Assembly: GCA_031277435.1 (NCBI GenBank)
Contig: JAITMI010000018.1
Coordinates: 1 to 10,925 of the forward strand
Reading direction: 5' to 3'
DNA length: 10,925 bases
Source: Pseudomonadales bacterium
GTDB lineage: Bacteria > Pseudomonadota > Gammaproteobacteria > Pseudomonadales > Pseudohongiellaceae
Both the position numbers and the translations under genes were made by a program. Of the stretch, positions 1 through 8,408 are shown piece by piece (within the stretch, counting starts at the first letter, position 1; each line of letters begins with the position of its first letter). Under the pieces are notes generated by a model. That model had not been told where the DNA came from, ran no database searches, and was given only the letters and a program-made list of their open reading frames with translations.

Positions 1-147
1 ACCGATTGTCTGGAAACGCTGGAAGAAATCGAAATAACCGGCAACGAAATTTTCCGCCACGCGGGCGGCGAAAGCCTCACGCTCATTCCCTGCCTCAACG
101 CGAACCCGGCCTGGGCGGATACGGTGGCGCGGTGGATTCAGGAATGA
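1..147 (+). CDS. hemH: Ferrochelatase, C-terminal end (partial)
   Basis: Frame 1 is open from the window edge to a TGA at 145-147 and encodes 48 residues. They begin [12 protein letters not shown] and continue with [17 protein letters not shown]. The DCLETLEEI segment and the later GG...IPCLN..P.W segment are the characteristic C-terminal signature of bacterial ferrochelatase, the enzyme that inserts Fe2+ into protoporphyrin IX in the last step of haem synthesis. The catalytic core lies outside the window, so activity cannot be judged. The gene converges on the TonB-dependent receptor, with only 50 bases between the two stop codons and no convincing terminator hairpin there. Identification is by recalled family motif from a short fragment. 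Confidence 0.85.
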   Translation, partial: TDCLETLEEIEITGNEIFRHAGGESLTLIPCLNANPAWADTVARWIQE

Positions 148-197
148 CGCTGATTCCACCCTCGCGCACCGTGTTTGGCGATGCTTGATGAATTGAT

Positions 198-3100
198 TTA
201 AAACTGATATTTCAAGGTCACCAGCATCGACCAGCGCGACACGGGGCGTGAAGGATAGCCGGATTTGAAATCGTACACCGACAAGCGCTGCATCGTGCTG
301 GGCGCGATGTTGTAGACATAAGTGCCATCGGCATTGACCCGGTTCAGGCCCGCCATGTAGCGAGTATCGAAGCCGCCCACGCTCTGGGTGAGGCCCCAAT
401 CATCGTTGAGCAAATTCAGAAAGTTGTAGATATCCAGCCGCAAAATACCTTTGTGATCCTCCATGAAACCGGGGATTTCCTGCTGAATACCTAAATCAAG
501 CTGATTCACCCACGGCAAGCCGTCCGCGTTACGCCCGGCAATCTGGCCGCGGTGGCTAGATAAATAGCCATTGTCATCAATGAAGGCATGAAAGGCTGCG
601 ATTTGTTCGGCGCTGGCCACGGGCGCATCGTTGCCAGTACCAATCACGTAACTGACCTTGGCGTCCTCACGCAGCGGAATGTAAGCCGGGTCTTGGAAAA
701 TACCATCGCCATTGGGGTCGCCGTTGATGATCCAGGTGTAAGGCAGCCCATCATGGCCGTTGTAGTAGGCGGTGACACTGGTGCGGTAATCAGCGAAGAA
801 CGCAAACTCCTTACCCAGCGACAATTTGATGGAGTCGCGGATTTCACGGCTGGCGGTGGTGGCGATTTCCTCGTTGGGATTGAGGCGCGACACGAACTGA
901 TAACTGGAAAAAGCCTGCGAAGAACTGTCGGAACCCACTTCCGTCGCATGAGTATGGGTGTAGCTGAAGTTACCATACCAATCGTTCGAGAATGGCTTGT
1001 CCAGGCTCAGGGTCAAGGCGGTGGAGGCGCCTTTATCCGTATTGGTCAACAAGGTGGAGTTGGTGGTGAAACCGGGATCGGCGCCATTGTTCTTGGCGCC
1101 GCCGCCGAGCGTAACCCAGTAACTATCGCGGCCATCAGCTAGTGTACCGTTCGGTACACCAATATTCAGCGCCTGGTAGAACGCGCCTTCCTTGTTGCGG
1201 ATATGCTGCAATTCGCTACTCGCCACCAAGCCCAGCCAGGGCAGTTCCTGGCTATAACCCAGGCTGAATTTCCACACGGTTGGCAATTTGAAATTGGGAT
1301 CAATACTATCCATTTGCGCGCGCACGCCATCCACCGACAGATTGGCCGGAAAGGGCTGGTTGTAGGGATCCACGCTGAACTGATAAAGACCGTTCGTATC
1401 AAAAGTACAGCCGCCACCGATGGCCTCGATCTGGCTGGCGCAAAACGCCGCCGCCGTCACGCCGTTGTTTTGATACGGATTGGCCAGCCAGACGAAGGGC
1501 GGCACGCTCTGGAACAAGCCGATGCCGCCGCGCAATTCGGAGAAGCGGGCTTCATTGGGGCTGTAGTTGAAGGAAAAACGCGGCAGGATCACTTTGTTGC
1601 CGCTGCCCAGTTTGTAATCATTCGGAAAACCAAATGTTTCCTCGAAGCCCGGCTTGCGCGGCGGCGCCTCAGCGGCGCTGGGGATGTTGACGCGCAGGCC
1701 ATAAGTCAGCGAAAAATTGTCACTTATTTGCCAAGTATCCTGCACGAAGGGGCTGTATTGCGTATAGACCAGCGCCGCCGCGGTATCGGCTTCGCTGAAA
1801 CCGTCCACCGGACGGCGCACGTCATAGCGGTAATACGCGCCCCGCGCGAATTCATCAGTGTCGCGGAAGGTATAAACGCCGTGCAGATCACGCCCGTAAA
1901 GATTCAGCGCATCGTTTTTCAGATAATCGAAACCGAATTTCAACGCGTGATTGGCGGCATACCAGGTACCAAACAAGGAGACGGACCACTTTTCCGTGTT
2001 GATTTTATTTTCGTGGCGATTGCGGTCTTCACCAAAGCGGATGCCGGCGCCAGAAGTAGGACTATTGGCGCCAGCGGAAATGTTGATGGCCGGTAAATCG
2101 ACCGCATTGCCGTTGATCTGGTCAAAGGCTTGCAGACTGAACTTGGCTTCGGTGGTGAAATTGTCCGACCAGTCACTGAATAATTGCAGCGAATAATTTT
2201 CGGTCAAATTATCCTTGTCGTACCAGCGCGTACTGAGGATGACGCCGGTGCTCGTGCCATCAAACGGCTGCGGCAGAAATTCCTCGGTTCTTTGGTAGGT
2301 AAACGCGGCGCGATGCGCCTCATTGATGTTCCAGTCCAGCTTGGCCAAATAGCGTTTGTTTTGCATGTTGACGCCCAGCGCACCGTAGTTGCCGGCATCA
2401 ATGCCATAGGCATCGCGGGCGATGCGCACCACCTCGTCGATCATCGCTTGGGTAATCACGCCGCTGGTGAAGCCATCATCGGCGGCGGCGCCGCCAAATT
2501 CGCTGACTTTTTGTTCCTCATAAGCGGCAAAGAAGAACAAACGGTCTTTAACGATTGGCCCGCCCAGGGTCAAGCCCCAGGTTTCATCGCTGCCGAACGC
2601 GGCATAGTCAGCGCCATCGCGTTTACCCACCATGCCACTGGCATCCTTGAACGCGCCGTACACGGAGCCGTGAAATTCGTTGGCGCCGGACTTGGTGACG
2701 GCGTTAATGGCGGCGCCCACGGCGTCTTGCGCCACGTCGTAGTCGGATACCTTGATGTCGTAAGCGGCGATGGTATCCACCGAAATCGGCGAGCCCACGT
2801 AAGGCATGCCGTTGGCGTTCAGACCAAAGGGATCACCCTGCGACATGCCATCAACGGAAATGTTGTTGTAGCGGTTGTTGACGCCCGCCACCGAAATGGC
2901 GCCTTCGGCCTGATCGGTGACGATGATGCGCGGATCGAAGCGCGCCACATCATCCAGCGCGCGGTTGCCCATGGGCGCAAGCTCAAGTTCGCGGCCACTG
3001 AGCGCGGTGCCCACGCCAGTGCTGAAAGCGCTGCTGGCGGCCACGCCGGTAATCACGATGGTTTCAAGATCGCCGCCGGTCAAGGCGGCGTTGACGGTGG

Positions 3101-3431
3101 CGACCGCGTTGAGGTCGAGATAGATATTGTCTTCGCTATCGGAGCCCAGGCCATCCTTGTTCACCACGATGGAATAAGGCCCGCCCACGCGCAGACCGCG
3201 CGCGATGTAGCGGCCATTGGCATCGGTGGTGACGCGGCTGACGGTGCCCGACTCGCTATGGGTGATGCTTACCCGCGCGCCCGCCACCGGCGCGCCGCTG
3301 GCATCGCTCACCAAACCGCCGACGCCGGCTGACGTCTGCTGCGCGCCGGCATGGCTGGCCAGCGCTAATAGAATGGAAATGGCTAGAATTTTTTTGGTTT
3401 TACCAAAGTCATTACTTTCGCTACGGCGCAT
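198..3431 (-). CDS. TonB-dependent receptor, Oar-like, with N-terminal carboxypeptidase-regulatory domain
   Basis: A 1077-residue outer-membrane protein. Residues 1-30 form a signal peptide: a basic start, the hydrophobic stretch ILAISILLALA, and cleavage probably after AGA. Residues about 35-118 match a CarboxypepD_reg fold (SDASGAPVAGARVSI, then TTDANGRYIARGL). ETIVITG at 123-129 resembles a TonB box leading into the plug, with NNRYNNISVDGMSQGDPFG at about 185-203. The rest is rich in the aromatic, alternating segments of a 22-strand barrel and ends in KYQF with the terminal Phe expected for BAM recognition. This architecture is that of Oar-like receptors, whose substrates are mostly undefined. 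The start is supported by GGGAGA at 3439-3444. It is divergent from the phosphodiesterase gene, and a Fur-like site lies about 145 bases upstream. The substrate (siderophore, haem, nucleotide, peptide or glycan) cannot be told from sequence. Confidence 0.93.
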   Translation of the reverse strand: MRRSESNDFGKTKKILAISILLALASHAGAQQTSAGVGGLVSDASGAPVAGARVSITHSESGTVSRVTTDANGRYIARGLRVGGPYSIVVNKDGLGSDSEDNIYLDLNAVATVNAALTGGDLETIVITGVAASSAFSTGVGTALSGRELELAPMGNRALDDVARFDPRIIVTDQAEGAISVAGVNNRYNNISVDGMSQGDPFGLNANGMPYVGSPISVDTIAAYDIKVSDYDVAQDAVGAAINAVTKSGANEFHGSVYGAFKDASGMVGKRDGADYAAFGSDETWGLTLGGPIVKDRLFFFAAYEEQKVSEFGGAAADDGFTSGVITQAMIDEVVRIARDAYGIDAGNYGALGVNMQNKRYLAKLDWNINEAHRAAFTYQRTEEFLPQPFDGTSTGVILSTRWYDKDNLTENYSLQLFSDWSDNFTTEAKFSLQAFDQINGNAVDLPAINISAGANSPTSGAGIRFGEDRNRHENKINTEKWSVSLFGTWYAANHALKFGFDYLKNDALNLYGRDLHGVYTFRDTDEFARGAYYRYDVRRPVDGFSEADTAAALVYTQYSPFVQDTWQISDNFSLTYGLRVNIPSAAEAPPRKPGFEETFGFPNDYKLGSGNKVILPRFSFNYSPNEARFSELRGGIGLFQSVPPFVWLANPYQNNGVTAAAFCASQIEAIGGGCTFDTNGLYQFSVDPYNQPFPANLSVDGVRAQMDSIDPNFKLPTVWKFSLGYSQELPWLGLVASSELQHIRNKEGAFYQALNIGVPNGTLADGRDSYWVTLGGGAKNNGADPGFTTNSTLLTNTDKGASTALTLSLDKPFSNDWYGNFSYTHTHATEVGSDSSSQAFSSYQFVSRLNPNEEIATTASREIRDSIKLSLGKEFAFFADYRTSVTAYYNGHDGLPYTWIINGDPNGDGIFQDPAYIPLREDAKVSYVIGTGNDAPVASAEQIAAFHAFIDDNGYLSSHRGQIAGRNADGLPWVNQLDLGIQQEIPGFMEDHKGILRLDIYNFLNLLNDDWGLTQSVGGFDTRYMAGLNRVNADGTYVYNIAPSTMQRLSVYDFKSGYPSRPVSRWSMLVTLKYQF

Positions 3432-3438
3432 TGAATGT

Positions 3439-3444
3439 TCTCCC
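3439..3444 (-). promoter_or_regulatory. Ribosome binding site of the TonB-dependent receptor
   Basis: On the minus strand this reads GGGAGA, 7 bases before the ATG whose first base is 3431. It supports the start that keeps the complete signal peptide. Confidence 0.6.
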
Positions 3445-3475
3445 GTTTAGTGGACCCGCCCGTTAACGGAGCGGC

Positions 3476-3481
3476 AGTATA
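3476..3481 (-). promoter_or_regulatory. Possible -10 element for the TonB-dependent receptor
   Basis: The minus strand reads TATACT, 5 of 6 matches to the sigma-70 -10 consensus, about 45 bases upstream of the receptor ATG. No good -35 hexamer sits at 16-18 bases, so this is a weak candidate. Others in the AT-rich block at 3535-3600 are equally possible. Confidence 0.2.
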
Positions 3482-3575
3482 GGGAGCGAAGTAGGAGCTA
3501 AAGATTAGAAGCTCGTAGAGAGGCGGTTAGAATATTGTAAAAGCTATTTTATCTTTTGCTTTGTTCGTGATTATT

Positions 3576-3594
3576 TATAAAGATAATCTTTATC
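3576..3594. promoter_or_regulatory. Candidate Fur box
   Basis: The 19 bases TATAAAGATAATCTTTATC match the E. coli Fur consensus GATAATGATAATCATTATC at 16 of 19 positions. Within them, 3577-3593 is a perfect 8-1-8 palindrome centred on 3585. It lies in the AT-rich core of the divergent intergenic region, about 62 bases upstream of the phosphodiesterase ATG and 145 bases upstream of the receptor ATG. It could therefore control either or both genes. An iron-responsive outer-membrane receptor is the classic context for such a site. Binding is inferred from sequence only. Confidence 0.6.
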
Positions 3595-3655
3595 AAGCCA
3601 AGCATTCCATTTGCTATCGTCAGCCGCTCGTCAATCTCTTGATTCAGAGGCCACC

Positions 3656-4885
3656 ATGATTTTTCGACGACTGCTCTGCTTATGGTTTTTTGCCTTGCCC
3701 TGCGCCGCCAGCTTCGCCCAGACGCAAGGGCAAGACCGGTATGCCGTCATGGTCTCCTTCGACGGCTTCCGCCATGACTACGTGCAACGCTTCCTCGACC
3801 AAGGCGGAAAACTGCCGCATTTTCAGCGGCTGCTTGAACAAGGCGCCAGCGCCCAAGGTTTGATTCCCGCCTACCCCAGCAGCACCTTCCCCAACCATTA
3901 CACGCTGGTGACTGGGCTTTATCCGGGCCATCACGGCCTCATCAACAATCGCTTTTTTTCGCGCCGCCTCGGCCTCGATTACGGTATGAACATGCCAGAA
4001 CGGGTGCAAGACGCGCGTTTCTATGGCGGCGTGCCACTATGGCAATACGCGCAAGCGCAAGGGCTCAAGTCCGCCGCGTATTTCTGGGTAGGCTCGGAAG
4101 CGCCCGTGGCTGGTTCCTTGCCCGATTATTACGCCGTCTACGATCAAACTCGCGCGGATGAGGAACGGGTAGCCACCGTACTGTCCTGGCTGGCGCTGCC
4201 AGAGGCCGAACGCCCACGCCTCATCACCTTGTATTTTTCCTTCATCGACGATGCCGGCCACAATTTTGGACCGGACTCCGCCGAAGTGAACGCCGCGCTG
4301 CCAAAAGCCGATGCGCTGTTGGGCAGTTTGCTCGATGGCATTGAGCACAGCGGCTTGCCGGTTGATCTCCTCGTCGTTAGCGATCACGGCATGTACCCCA
4401 TCAGCGCTAGCGAAAACAGCGTGATTCTGATGTCTTCATTGGCGCTTCCCGAAGGCATCAAAGCGGTCGTGTCCAGCACCTTGGTGCAATTGTATGTCGA
4501 TGATGCGCGCTTACTGGCCAACACCTATGCGGCGCTCAAGGAGCGCGCCCAGCATTTCGAGGTTTATTTGCAGCAAGAAACGCCAGCGCACTGGCATTAC
4601 CGCGAGCACCCTGATACTGGTGAAATTCTGCTGGCCGCCGAACCAGGCTACGTGTTCAGCACGCAAGCGCTGAGCGGCAACATCGGCGTGCATGGTTATG
4701 ATCCAAACGTACCAGAAATGCACGGCATCTTTTATGCCTTCGGTCCCAGTATCCGCGCCGGCGCGCGAATCCCGGCGTTTGAAAACGTGGATGTATTTCC
4801 ACTGGTGACTCATCTCTTGGGGCTGCCAGCGGCGGACAACATCGATGGCAGCCTTACGCCTTTGCTGCCGATCGTGAAGGAGTAA
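3656..4885 (+). CDS. Secreted type I phosphodiesterase / nucleotide pyrophosphatase (NPP family, alkaline phosphatase superfamily)
   Basis: A 409-residue protein beginning MIFRRLLCLWFFALPCAASFA, a clear signal peptide with cleavage probably after residue 21, so it is periplasmic or secreted. The two-zinc NPP active site is complete: D36 in VSFDGFRHDY; nucleophile T77 in AYPSSTFPNHYTLVTG; D198 and H202 in DDAGHNFGP; D243 and H244 in SDHGM; H346 in GVHGYDP followed by MHGIFYAFGP. Family members hydrolyse phosphodiester or pyrophosphate bonds of nucleotides and related compounds. The chosen ATG has AGAGG at 3646-3650, 5 bases upstream. An in-frame upstream ATG at 3611 would add 15 residues in front of the signal peptide and overlap the regulatory region, so it is less likely. 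It is divergent from the TonB-dependent receptor and may share control with it. The substrate (nucleotides, phospholipid headgroups or other esters) is not determined. Confidence 0.92.
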   Translation: MIFRRLLCLWFFALPCAASFAQTQGQDRYAVMVSFDGFRHDYVQRFLDQGGKLPHFQRLLEQGASAQGLIPAYPSSTFPNHYTLVTGLYPGHHGLINNRFFSRRLGLDYGMNMPERVQDARFYGGVPLWQYAQAQGLKSAAYFWVGSEAPVAGSLPDYYAVYDQTRADEERVATVLSWLALPEAERPRLITLYFSFIDDAGHNFGPDSAEVNAALPKADALLGSLLDGIEHSGLPVDLLVVSDHGMYPISASENSVILMSSLALPEGIKAVVSSTLVQLYVDDARLLANTYAALKERAQHFEVYLQQETPAHWHYREHPDTGEILLAAEPGYVFSTQALSGNIGVHGYDPNVPEMHGIFYAFGPSIRAGARIPAFENVDVFPLVTHLLGLPAADNIDGSLTPLLPIVKE

Positions 4886-4918
4886 GTTATTTGACGGCCA
4901 TGCGTTGAGCGGCGTGCC

Positions 4919-7078
4919 TCAGCGCGTCCGCCGCGCAGCTTTGACGGTTTTCTTCGCGCCAAGGCCTTTGTTTTTCGCCCCCAGCGCGCCGCGCCGTTCT
5001 TGCCAGGTGGACTGGCGTTCGGGCGGCACCAGGTGGCGTTCGCCGTCGCCGATCAAATCGCCGCGCCCCAAGGCAAGCAAAGCCTCACGCAGTAGCGGCC
5101 AATTTTCTGGGTCGTGATAACGCAGAAAGGCTTTTTGCAAGCGCCGCTGTTCCAGTTTTTTGGCGACGTAGAGTTTTTCGCTTTTGTAATGCAATTTTTT
5201 CAGCGGATTGCGGCCCGAATAATACATGGCGGTGGCCAGCGCCATCGGTGAGGGGTAGAACGTCTGCACTTGGTCCGGCTTGAACTTGTTGTGCTTGAGC
5301 CATAGCGCCAGGTTCATCATATCTTCGTCGCGCGAGCCGGGATGCGCGGCGATGAAATAGGGAATCAGATACTGTTTTTTGCCGGCTTCGGCTGAGTATT
5401 TTTCAAACAAGCGTTTGAATTCGTCGTAAAGACCGATGGCGGGCTTCATCATTTGATGCAAAGGCGCTTCTTCGCTGTGTTCCGGCGCGATCTTGAGGTA
5501 GCCGCCTACGTGATGCGTGACCAGTTCCTTGACGTATTCCAGATCGCGCAGCGCCAGGTCGTAACGCAGGCCGGAGGCGATCAAAATCTTCTTGATGCCG
5601 CGCAATTGCCGCGCCTTGCGGTAGAGTTGCGTGGTTTGCGAATGATCGGTTTTCAGGTGTTTGCAGATACTGGGGAACACGCAGGACAGGCGCCGGCAGC
5701 GCTGGCCAATCTGCGAATGCGCTTCTTTGCACACCAGCCCGTACATGTTGGCGGTGGGGCCGCCGAGATCGGAGATTATGCCGGTGAAGCCGGGCACTTG
5801 GTCGCGGATTTTTTCCACTTCATCGAGCACGCTTTGTTCGGAGCGGCTTTGGATCACGCGGCCTTCGTGCTCGGTAATGGAACAAAAAGTACAACCGCCG
5901 AAACAGCCGCGCATGATGTTCACCGAGGTTTTGATCATGTCATAGGCGGGGATTTTCGCCGCGCCATAACTGGGGTGCGGGCGGCGCTGATAGGGTAGAT
6001 CGAACACGCCGTCGAGTTCCGGCGTTTCCAGCGGCAAGGGCGGGCGGTTCACCCAGATTTCCTTGCTACCGTGTTTTTGCACCAAGACGCGGCCATTGTA
6101 GGGGCTTGCCTCCTGATGCAGTACGCGCGAGGCGTGGGCGTAGAGCACGGGATCGTTCGACACTTTCTCGAACGAGGGCAGCCGCACGTAGGTGCGTTCC
6201 ACGTCGAGTTCGTGCTGGTGCTGTAGCGGCAGGGGGATGATCTTCAGCGGCGCGGGTTCATCTGTTTTGGTCTGAGCGTTCTCTTGCTGTTCGCTGACGT
6301 ATTCGTAGGGATTCGGAATGCGGTCGATGCGGCCTGGCCAATCGACGCGGGTGGAGTCGATTTCAGTCCAGCCCGGCGGCACGGCGTCGCGTACCACCAC
6401 GGTGCCGCGAATGCCGCGTAAATCGTCGATGGATTTGCCCGCCGCCAGCGCGTGCGCCACTTCGGCAATGGCGCGTTCGGCGTTGCCGAACAGCAAAATA
6501 TCGGCGCCGGAATCGATCAGTACGGAACGGCGGATTTTGTCGCTCCAATAATCGTATTGCGCGATGCGGCGCAGGCTCGCCTCGATGCCGCCGAGCACGA
6601 TCGGCACGTCTTTATAGGCTTGCCGGCACAGTTGGCTGTAGACGATCACCGCGCGGTCGGGGCGCTTGCCGCCTTGGTCGTTGGGCGTGTAGGCGTCGTC
6701 GCTGCGCAGGCGCAGGTCGGCGGTGTAGCGGTTGATCATCGAATCCATGTTGCCGCCGGTGACGCCAAAACACAGATTGGGCTTGCCCAGCGCCAGGAAA
6801 TCCTCCGGGCTTTGCCAGCGCGGCTGGGCGATGATGCCAACGCGAAAACCCTGCGCTTCCAGAAAGCGCCCGATCACCGCCATGCCGAAGCTGGGGTGAT
6901 CCACGTAGGCGTCGCCGGTAACGATGATGATGTCGCAACTGTCCCAGCCGAGCGCATCCATCTCCGCGCGCGACATCGGCAGAAACGGCGCTACGCCGAA
7001 ACATTCGGCCCAGTAGCGGGGATAGCTGAACAGCGCGCCACGCTGCTCGGACAGGGCGCGCGTGGCGCTTTCGCTCAT
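4919..7078 (-). CDS. ygiQ: YgiQ family radical SAM protein
   Basis: A 719-residue protein of the usual family length. The N-terminal region ([31 protein letters not shown], split here as residues about 35-65) is the typical YgiQ start, a cobalamin-binding-like alpha/beta domain. The radical SAM cluster motif CxxxCxxC is C392, C396 and C399 ([18 protein letters not shown]). Downstream, [10 protein letters not shown] and [13 protein letters not shown] match the conserved body of the family. The C-terminus is a Lys/Arg-rich tail after residue 690. Radical SAM enzymes use a [4Fe-4S] cluster and S-adenosylmethionine for radical chemistry; the substrate of YgiQ is not established. The ATG lies 7 bases after the stop of the DUF1820 gene, so the two probably form one transcript. 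It converges on the phosphodiesterase gene with 33 bases between stop codons and no obvious terminator. Confidence 0.95.
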   Translation of the reverse strand: MSESATRALSEQRGALFSYPRYWAECFGVAPFLPMSRAEMDALGWDSCDIIIVTGDAYVDHPSFGMAVIGRFLEAQGFRVGIIAQPRWQSPEDFLALGKPNLCFGVTGGNMDSMINRYTADLRLRSDDAYTPNDQGGKRPDRAVIVYSQLCRQAYKDVPIVLGGIEASLRRIAQYDYWSDKIRRSVLIDSGADILLFGNAERAIAEVAHALAAGKSIDDLRGIRGTVVVRDAVPPGWTEIDSTRVDWPGRIDRIPNPYEYVSEQQENAQTKTDEPAPLKIIPLPLQHQHELDVERTYVRLPSFEKVSNDPVLYAHASRVLHQEASPYNGRVLVQKHGSKEIWVNRPPLPLETPELDGVFDLPYQRRPHPSYGAAKIPAYDMIKTSVNIMRGCFGGCTFCSITEHEGRVIQSRSEQSVLDEVEKIRDQVPGFTGIISDLGGPTANMYGLVCKEAHSQIGQRCRRLSCVFPSICKHLKTDHSQTTQLYRKARQLRGIKKILIASGLRYDLALRDLEYVKELVTHHVGGYLKIAPEHSEEAPLHQMMKPAIGLYDEFKRLFEKYSAEAGKKQYLIPYFIAAHPGSRDEDMMNLALWLKHNKFKPDQVQTFYPSPMALATAMYYSGRNPLKKLHYKSEKLYVAKKLEQRRLQKAFLRYHDPENWPLLREALLALGRGDLIGDGERHLVPPERQSTWQERRGALGAKNKGLGAKKTVKAARRTR

Positions 7079-7085
7079 GGCCCGC

Positions 7086-7430
7086 TCAGTCCGGCAGACC
7101 TTGCGAGCGCGGGGTGAACTGGATCGGGAACGGCGCTACGTTGTCACCCTTGCTGATGGTGGACACGCCTTCTTTTTCCACTTCGTCGATGCGGATGATG
7201 GCCTGCATGGGAATGAAGCTGCGCTTGACGCCGTTGAACTCGGTCTTGAGCTTCTCCTCGCCTGGGTCCACCACCATCTGGCTGCGCTCACCGAACACAA
7301 AATCCTCGATTTCGATGAAACCCCACAGGTCGCTTTGGAACACGCCCTGGCAGTACACCTCATATACCTGCCCCTTGTTGAGGAAGGTGATTTTGTATAA
7401 CTCTTTGATATCTCTGACTTTGTTGTTCAT
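7086..7430 (-). CDS. DUF1820 family protein
   Basis: A 114-residue soluble protein. The segment [17 protein letters not shown], then [33 protein letters not shown] and [21 protein letters not shown], match what I know of DUF1820, a small conserved gammaproteobacterial family of unknown function. Length is normal and there is no signal peptide or membrane segment. It is the first gene of a probable two-gene unit with the YgiQ-type gene, 7 bases apart. A weak sigma-70-like promoter lies upstream (see 7474-7503). Identification by recalled family pattern. Confidence 0.88.
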   Translation of the reverse strand: MNNKVRDIKELYKITFLNKGQVYEVYCQGVFQSDLWGFIEIEDFVFGERSQMVVDPGEEKLKTEFNGVKRSFIPMQAIIRIDEVEKEGVSTISKGDNVAPFPIQFTPRSQGLPD

Positions 7431-7473
7431 ATCGGCTGATCCGGCAGGGGCTGTGGCGGTCTAATACGGACAC

Positions 7474-7503
7474 CTAATATGAGGCTACGCGCGGTAATTG
7501 CAA
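7474..7503 (-). promoter_or_regulatory. Possible sigma-70 promoter for the DUF1820-ygiQ unit
   Basis: On the minus strand, TTGCAA (7498-7503) and TATTAG (7474-7479) are separated by 18 bases, each matching its consensus at 4 of 6 positions. Transcription would start about 37 bases before the DUF1820 ATG. The site sits in the only gap between the small-gene array and this unit. It is a weak match. Confidence 0.3.
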
Positions 7504-7505
7504 GA

Positions 7506-7937
7506 CTATGAGTTGAATGAAGCGATACTCATCCTCTTGAATGCCTTTTCGAGCTTGAGGGCGGCCAACCAATCGGATTTTTCATTGCTCTCTATTGCGC
7601 GGCCAAAAGAAGCATGGAGAGCGGACCTTGCTTCCTTGTTTGCGGTTCCGCATTCAAAAGCATGTTTGTCATTTGGGCGATACATGGTCAGATGCACCGC
7701 AAAATTGGCGCGAGCCTCCGCAAGCGAATAGTCACGGTTAGGGCCGCCTCTAACTTCTGAGGCATCATCAGAATCCTGACCATCATCTTCCCAGGAACAG
7801 AGAACGCATATTCCAAAGTTCCTCCGCTCAAAAAGGGTTGGCATAAAGCAACAGGGACAAAGATACCGGCCTCGGTACATGGCGCCGTCTTTTTGCTCGC
7901 CAAGTTTTTTGCAATACCAATCGAACCAGTTATTCAT
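7506..7937 (-). CDS. CPCC family cysteine-rich protein
   Basis: A 143-residue protein. CPCC at residues 27-30 and CxxC at 44-47 form a probable zinc-ribbon-like site, followed by WEDDGQD (49-55) and EVRGGPN (61-67). The order YLCPCC...GICVLCSWEDDGQD...RGGPN is the signature of the cysteine-rich CPCC domain (Pfam PF14206 in my memory). The C-terminal half has SLAEARANF and is helical. Family function is not established; members are often short neighbours in arrays of small genes. Here it is the last gene of the minus-strand array, 59 bases after the pentapeptide-repeat gene. No clear ribosome binding site precedes the ATG, which suggests weak initiation or translation from an upstream-coupled message. 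Confidence 0.85.
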   Translation of the reverse strand: MNNWFDWYCKKLGEQKDGAMYRGRYLCPCCFMPTLFERRNFGICVLCSWEDDGQDSDDASEVRGGPNRDYSLAEARANFAVHLTMYRPNDKHAFECGTANKEARSALHASFGRAIESNEKSDWLAALKLEKAFKRMSIASFNS

Positions 7938-7996
7938 AATAGCGTCTATTTATTCAACTCAATGCGGCGGGCATTCATCAGGCGTTTGCTTCAGCG

Positions 7997-8377
7997 TCAA
8001 GGAAATTTATCCCCCTCGGCTATCGTGACGCCATACCATCCGGCGCCAATAAAACTCGCTCCCGCCAATGCCGCGCCTTCAAAGTTCGCGCCATCGACCA
8101 GGGCGCGGTCAAACGACGCGCCGCTGAGATCGGCGTTCCGAAAGTCAACACATTTGACGTTACACTCGCGGAAGCTCACCCCGCGCAGACTTGCACCCGC
8201 GAAGTTGGCGCTGTGAAACCAGGATGATGACTCGAATGAAGCGCCATCCAGCGCCGCGCCGGAAAAATCGGCTTCTTCCAAATCCGTGTTTGGGAAAAAG
8301 CGCTCCCCGCGCGCATAACGCTCCAGCAGTTCTTCGCGGCTTTGGGGTGGCTGGTATCCGTCTGGCGACGTGGACAT
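7997..8377 (-). CDS. Pentapeptide-repeat protein
   Basis: A 126-residue protein from the ATG at 8377. From about residue 32 to 113 it is built of roughly fifteen five-residue repeats of the A(D/N)(L/F)xx type, for example ADFSG, ASLRG, VDFRN, ADLSG, ASFDR, ANFEG and ASFIG. Such repeats fold into a right-handed quadrilateral beta helix; roles range from topoisomerase protection to simple scaffolds. The N-terminal segment (SREELLERYARGERFFPNTD) is a short helical cap. An upstream in-frame ATG (8455) would add 26 low-complexity residues and overlap the SUKH gene by 47 bases; the shorter form has GGTGGAA a few bases upstream and is preferred. One repeat pair (CNVKC) contains two cysteines. Function is unknown; in this array it could be an immunity protein, which is inference. 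Confidence 0.88.
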   Translation of the reverse strand: MSTSPDGYQPPQSREELLERYARGERFFPNTDLEEADFSGAALDGASFESSSWFHSANFAGASLRGVSFRECNVKCVDFRNADLSGASFDRALVDGANFEGAALAGASFIGAGWYGVTIAEGDKFP

Positions 8378-8408
8378 GTGTTTTTCCACCGTCCGGGTTG
8401 AAGCCTTA

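Noticed and set aside
6..188. A 60-codon + strand frame at the left edge
   Set aside because: It overlaps the ferrochelatase tail in a different frame and gives Arg/Pro-rich shadow sequence.
148..197. Terminator between ferrochelatase and the receptor
   Set aside because: No stem of convincing length followed by a T run is visible on either strand.
1203..2096. A 297-codon open frame on the + strand
   Set aside because: Antisense to the receptor's barrel region, with no ribosome binding site or family resemblance; a shadow.
2184..3332. A 382-codon open frame on the + strand
   Set aside because: It is antisense to the TonB-dependent receptor and codon-phase locked to it. The translation has no recognisable domain and is rich in His/Ala/Gly runs typical of reverse-frame shadows in GC-rich genes.
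4886..4918. Bidirectional terminator between the phosphodiesterase and YgiQ-type genes
   Set aside because: The 33 bases contain no clear inverted repeat with flanking A/T tracts.
6452..7117. A 221-codon open frame on the + strand
   Set aside because: Antisense to the N-terminal half of the YgiQ-type gene, whose identity is certain; Ala/His-rich shadow sequence.
7893..8216. A 107-codon + strand frame with repeated Ala-Pro motifs
   Set aside because: The periodicity comes from the 15-base units of the pentapeptide-repeat gene read on the opposite strand.
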